The notes under the pieces: generated by a model
Databases searched by the model: none
Seen by the model: only the letters and a program-made list of their open reading frames with translations
Told to the model about the DNA's origin: nothing
Translations under genes and position numbers: made by a program
In this document: positions 63,247 through 64,000 of the stretch, piece by piece
Layout: each line of letters starts with the position of its first letter
How positions within the stretch are numbered: the first letter of the stretch is position 1
NCBI GenBank assembly: GCA_964586595.1
Contig: CAZPHB010000014.1
Span: 1 to 64,000 of the forward strand
Length of the DNA: 64,000 bases
Source: REEB481 sp964586595
GTDB lineage: Bacteria; Bacteroidota; Bacteroidia; NS11-12g; UBA955
Direction of reading: 5' to 3'

Positions 63247-64000
63247 GTGGCAAGGCATTCAGGAATCAGTGAGGCAGAAGCAGCGAAGCTGCTGAAGCAG
63301 GAAGGCTTGAATGAGTTGCCGGCAGCTCGTCCAAAAACACTGTGGCATATTGCGGCGGAAGCGCTCCGTGAGCCCATGTTTCTGATGCTGATTGCCTGCG
63401 GTGCGCTTTACATGACCTTGGGTGATTACCGCGAGGGGCTGCTCATGCTCGCGGGCATGCTGTTGATCATTGGCATCACCTTCTTCCAATACCAACGCAC
63501 GGAACGCGCGCTGGAAGCGCTGCGGAATCTGGCCTCGCCCCGGGCGCTGGTATGGCGTGACGGTAAACCCTTGCGCATTGCAGGGAATCAGGTGGTGCGC
63601 GGCGATGTATTGGAATTGCATGAAGGCGACCGCATTCCGGCAGACGCAGTCTTACTGGAAGGCGCAGGCATCATGGTGGATGAATCGCTGCTTACCGGAG
63701 AATCGGTTCCGGTGCATAAACGCCTTGATTCCCCGGAACATCAATTGCTGTTCAGCGGAACCTTGATGGTTGCCGGACGCGGGTTCGCCAGGGTAACACA
63801 TACAGGTGCCGCAACACGCTTTGGCCATATTGGCGCTTCAATGAACGCCATTCAGACTGGCCCCACGCCACTGCAGCTGGAACTGAAAAAACTCATTCGT
63901 GTTTTAGGTTTGGCTGGGGTAGGGATTTGCATCCTGATGGTTCTTCTTTTTTTTGCCAACGGCACCGCATTTCTTCCCTCGTTACTGCACGGGCTTTCGG
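63247..64000 (+). CDS. Cation-translocating P-type ATPase, 3'-truncated by the window edge
   Basis: About 250 codons to the right edge. GTG at 63247 is the first usable start after an in-frame TAA at 63235; the product begins with the N-terminal cytoplasmic region (RHSGISEAEAAKLLKQEGLN). The A-domain TGES motif is in DESLLTGESVPVHK, and two pairs of TM helices are seen, the second beginning ELKKLIRVLGLAGVGICIL. The phosphorylation DKTG is beyond the edge. Family P2-type (Ca/Na-like) is suggested by the general layout; the ion is unknown. Confidence 0.88.
   Translation, partial: MARHSGISEAEAAKLLKQEGLNELPAARPKTLWHIAAEALREPMFLMLIACGALYMTLGDYREGLLMLAGMLLIIGITFFQYQRTERALEALRNLASPRALVWRDGKPLRIAGNQVVRGDVLELHEGDRIPADAVLLEGAGIMVDESLLTGESVPVHKRLDSPEHQLLFSGTLMVAGRGFARVTHTGAATRFGHIGASMNAIQTGPTPLQLELKKLIRVLGLAGVGICILMVLLFFANGTAFLPSLLHGLS

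Overview
The window reads as chromosome of a Bacteroidota bacterium with a type IX secretion system (T9SS). Evidence: six proteins carry a C-terminal T9SS sorting domain; several genes have TAnnTTTG promoter boxes, the form used by the Bacteroidota primary sigma factor; and there are Bacteroidota-type neighbourhoods (rpoN/asnS, nusB-DUF1573-yajC-coaE, pheT-coiled coil-zapA-rny, a MetH without its homocysteine domain). A free-living member of the Chitinophagales/Saprospirales/Flavobacteriales range is plausible; no rRNA or other marker settles it.

Layout. 1-8.2 kb: a very large T9SS beta-helix surface protein (5' end outside the window), a polysaccharide flippase, a DUF2442/DUF4160 pair and a CgeB-like glycosyltransferase. 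8.25-14.64 kb: an AT-rich accessory island in which all genes lie on the minus strand and are separated by about 140-bp imperfect palindromes with the layout of integron attC sites (TAACA...CGTTA read on the minus strand). It looks like an integron gene-cassette array with no integrase in view (a CALIN). Its cassettes carry a HEPN-type protein, a HARE-HTH protein with a GIY-YIG-like protein, a radical SAM protein with a two-TM protein, and a small lipoprotein. 15.07-16.09 kb: a 510-bp tandem duplication full of hairpins. 16.1-29.3 kb: rpoN, asnS, two periplasmic parvulin-type foldases, a MoxR ATPase, an RnfD-like protein with a DUF2330 protein, a small gene carrying an in-frame repeat insertion, and polA. 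29.5-44.9 kb: type II sulfide:quinone oxidoreductase, sulfatase, threonine aldolase, the nusB-yajC-coaE cluster, prmA, an M1 peptidase-MbnP-MbnH operon, an M43 protease, an enoyl-CoA hydratase and a PAP2-like protein. 44.9-64 kb: pheT-zapA-rny and a lipid kinase, surface proteins, an XRE regulator with a readable promoter/operator, metH, a RicT-like PSP1 protein with a repetitive tail, an SDR, a GH18 chitinase, and a P-type ATPase running off the right edge.

The backbone genes serve translation, RNA decay, envelope protein folding and extracellular polymer breakdown (chitinase, sulfatase, M1 and M43 proteases, all but the folding and RNA genes being T9SS cargo). The accessory content sits mainly in the cassette array, which is the best candidate for undescribed biology: four compact modules of nuclease-like or unknown genes, each bounded by matching ends as expected of excisable cassettes.
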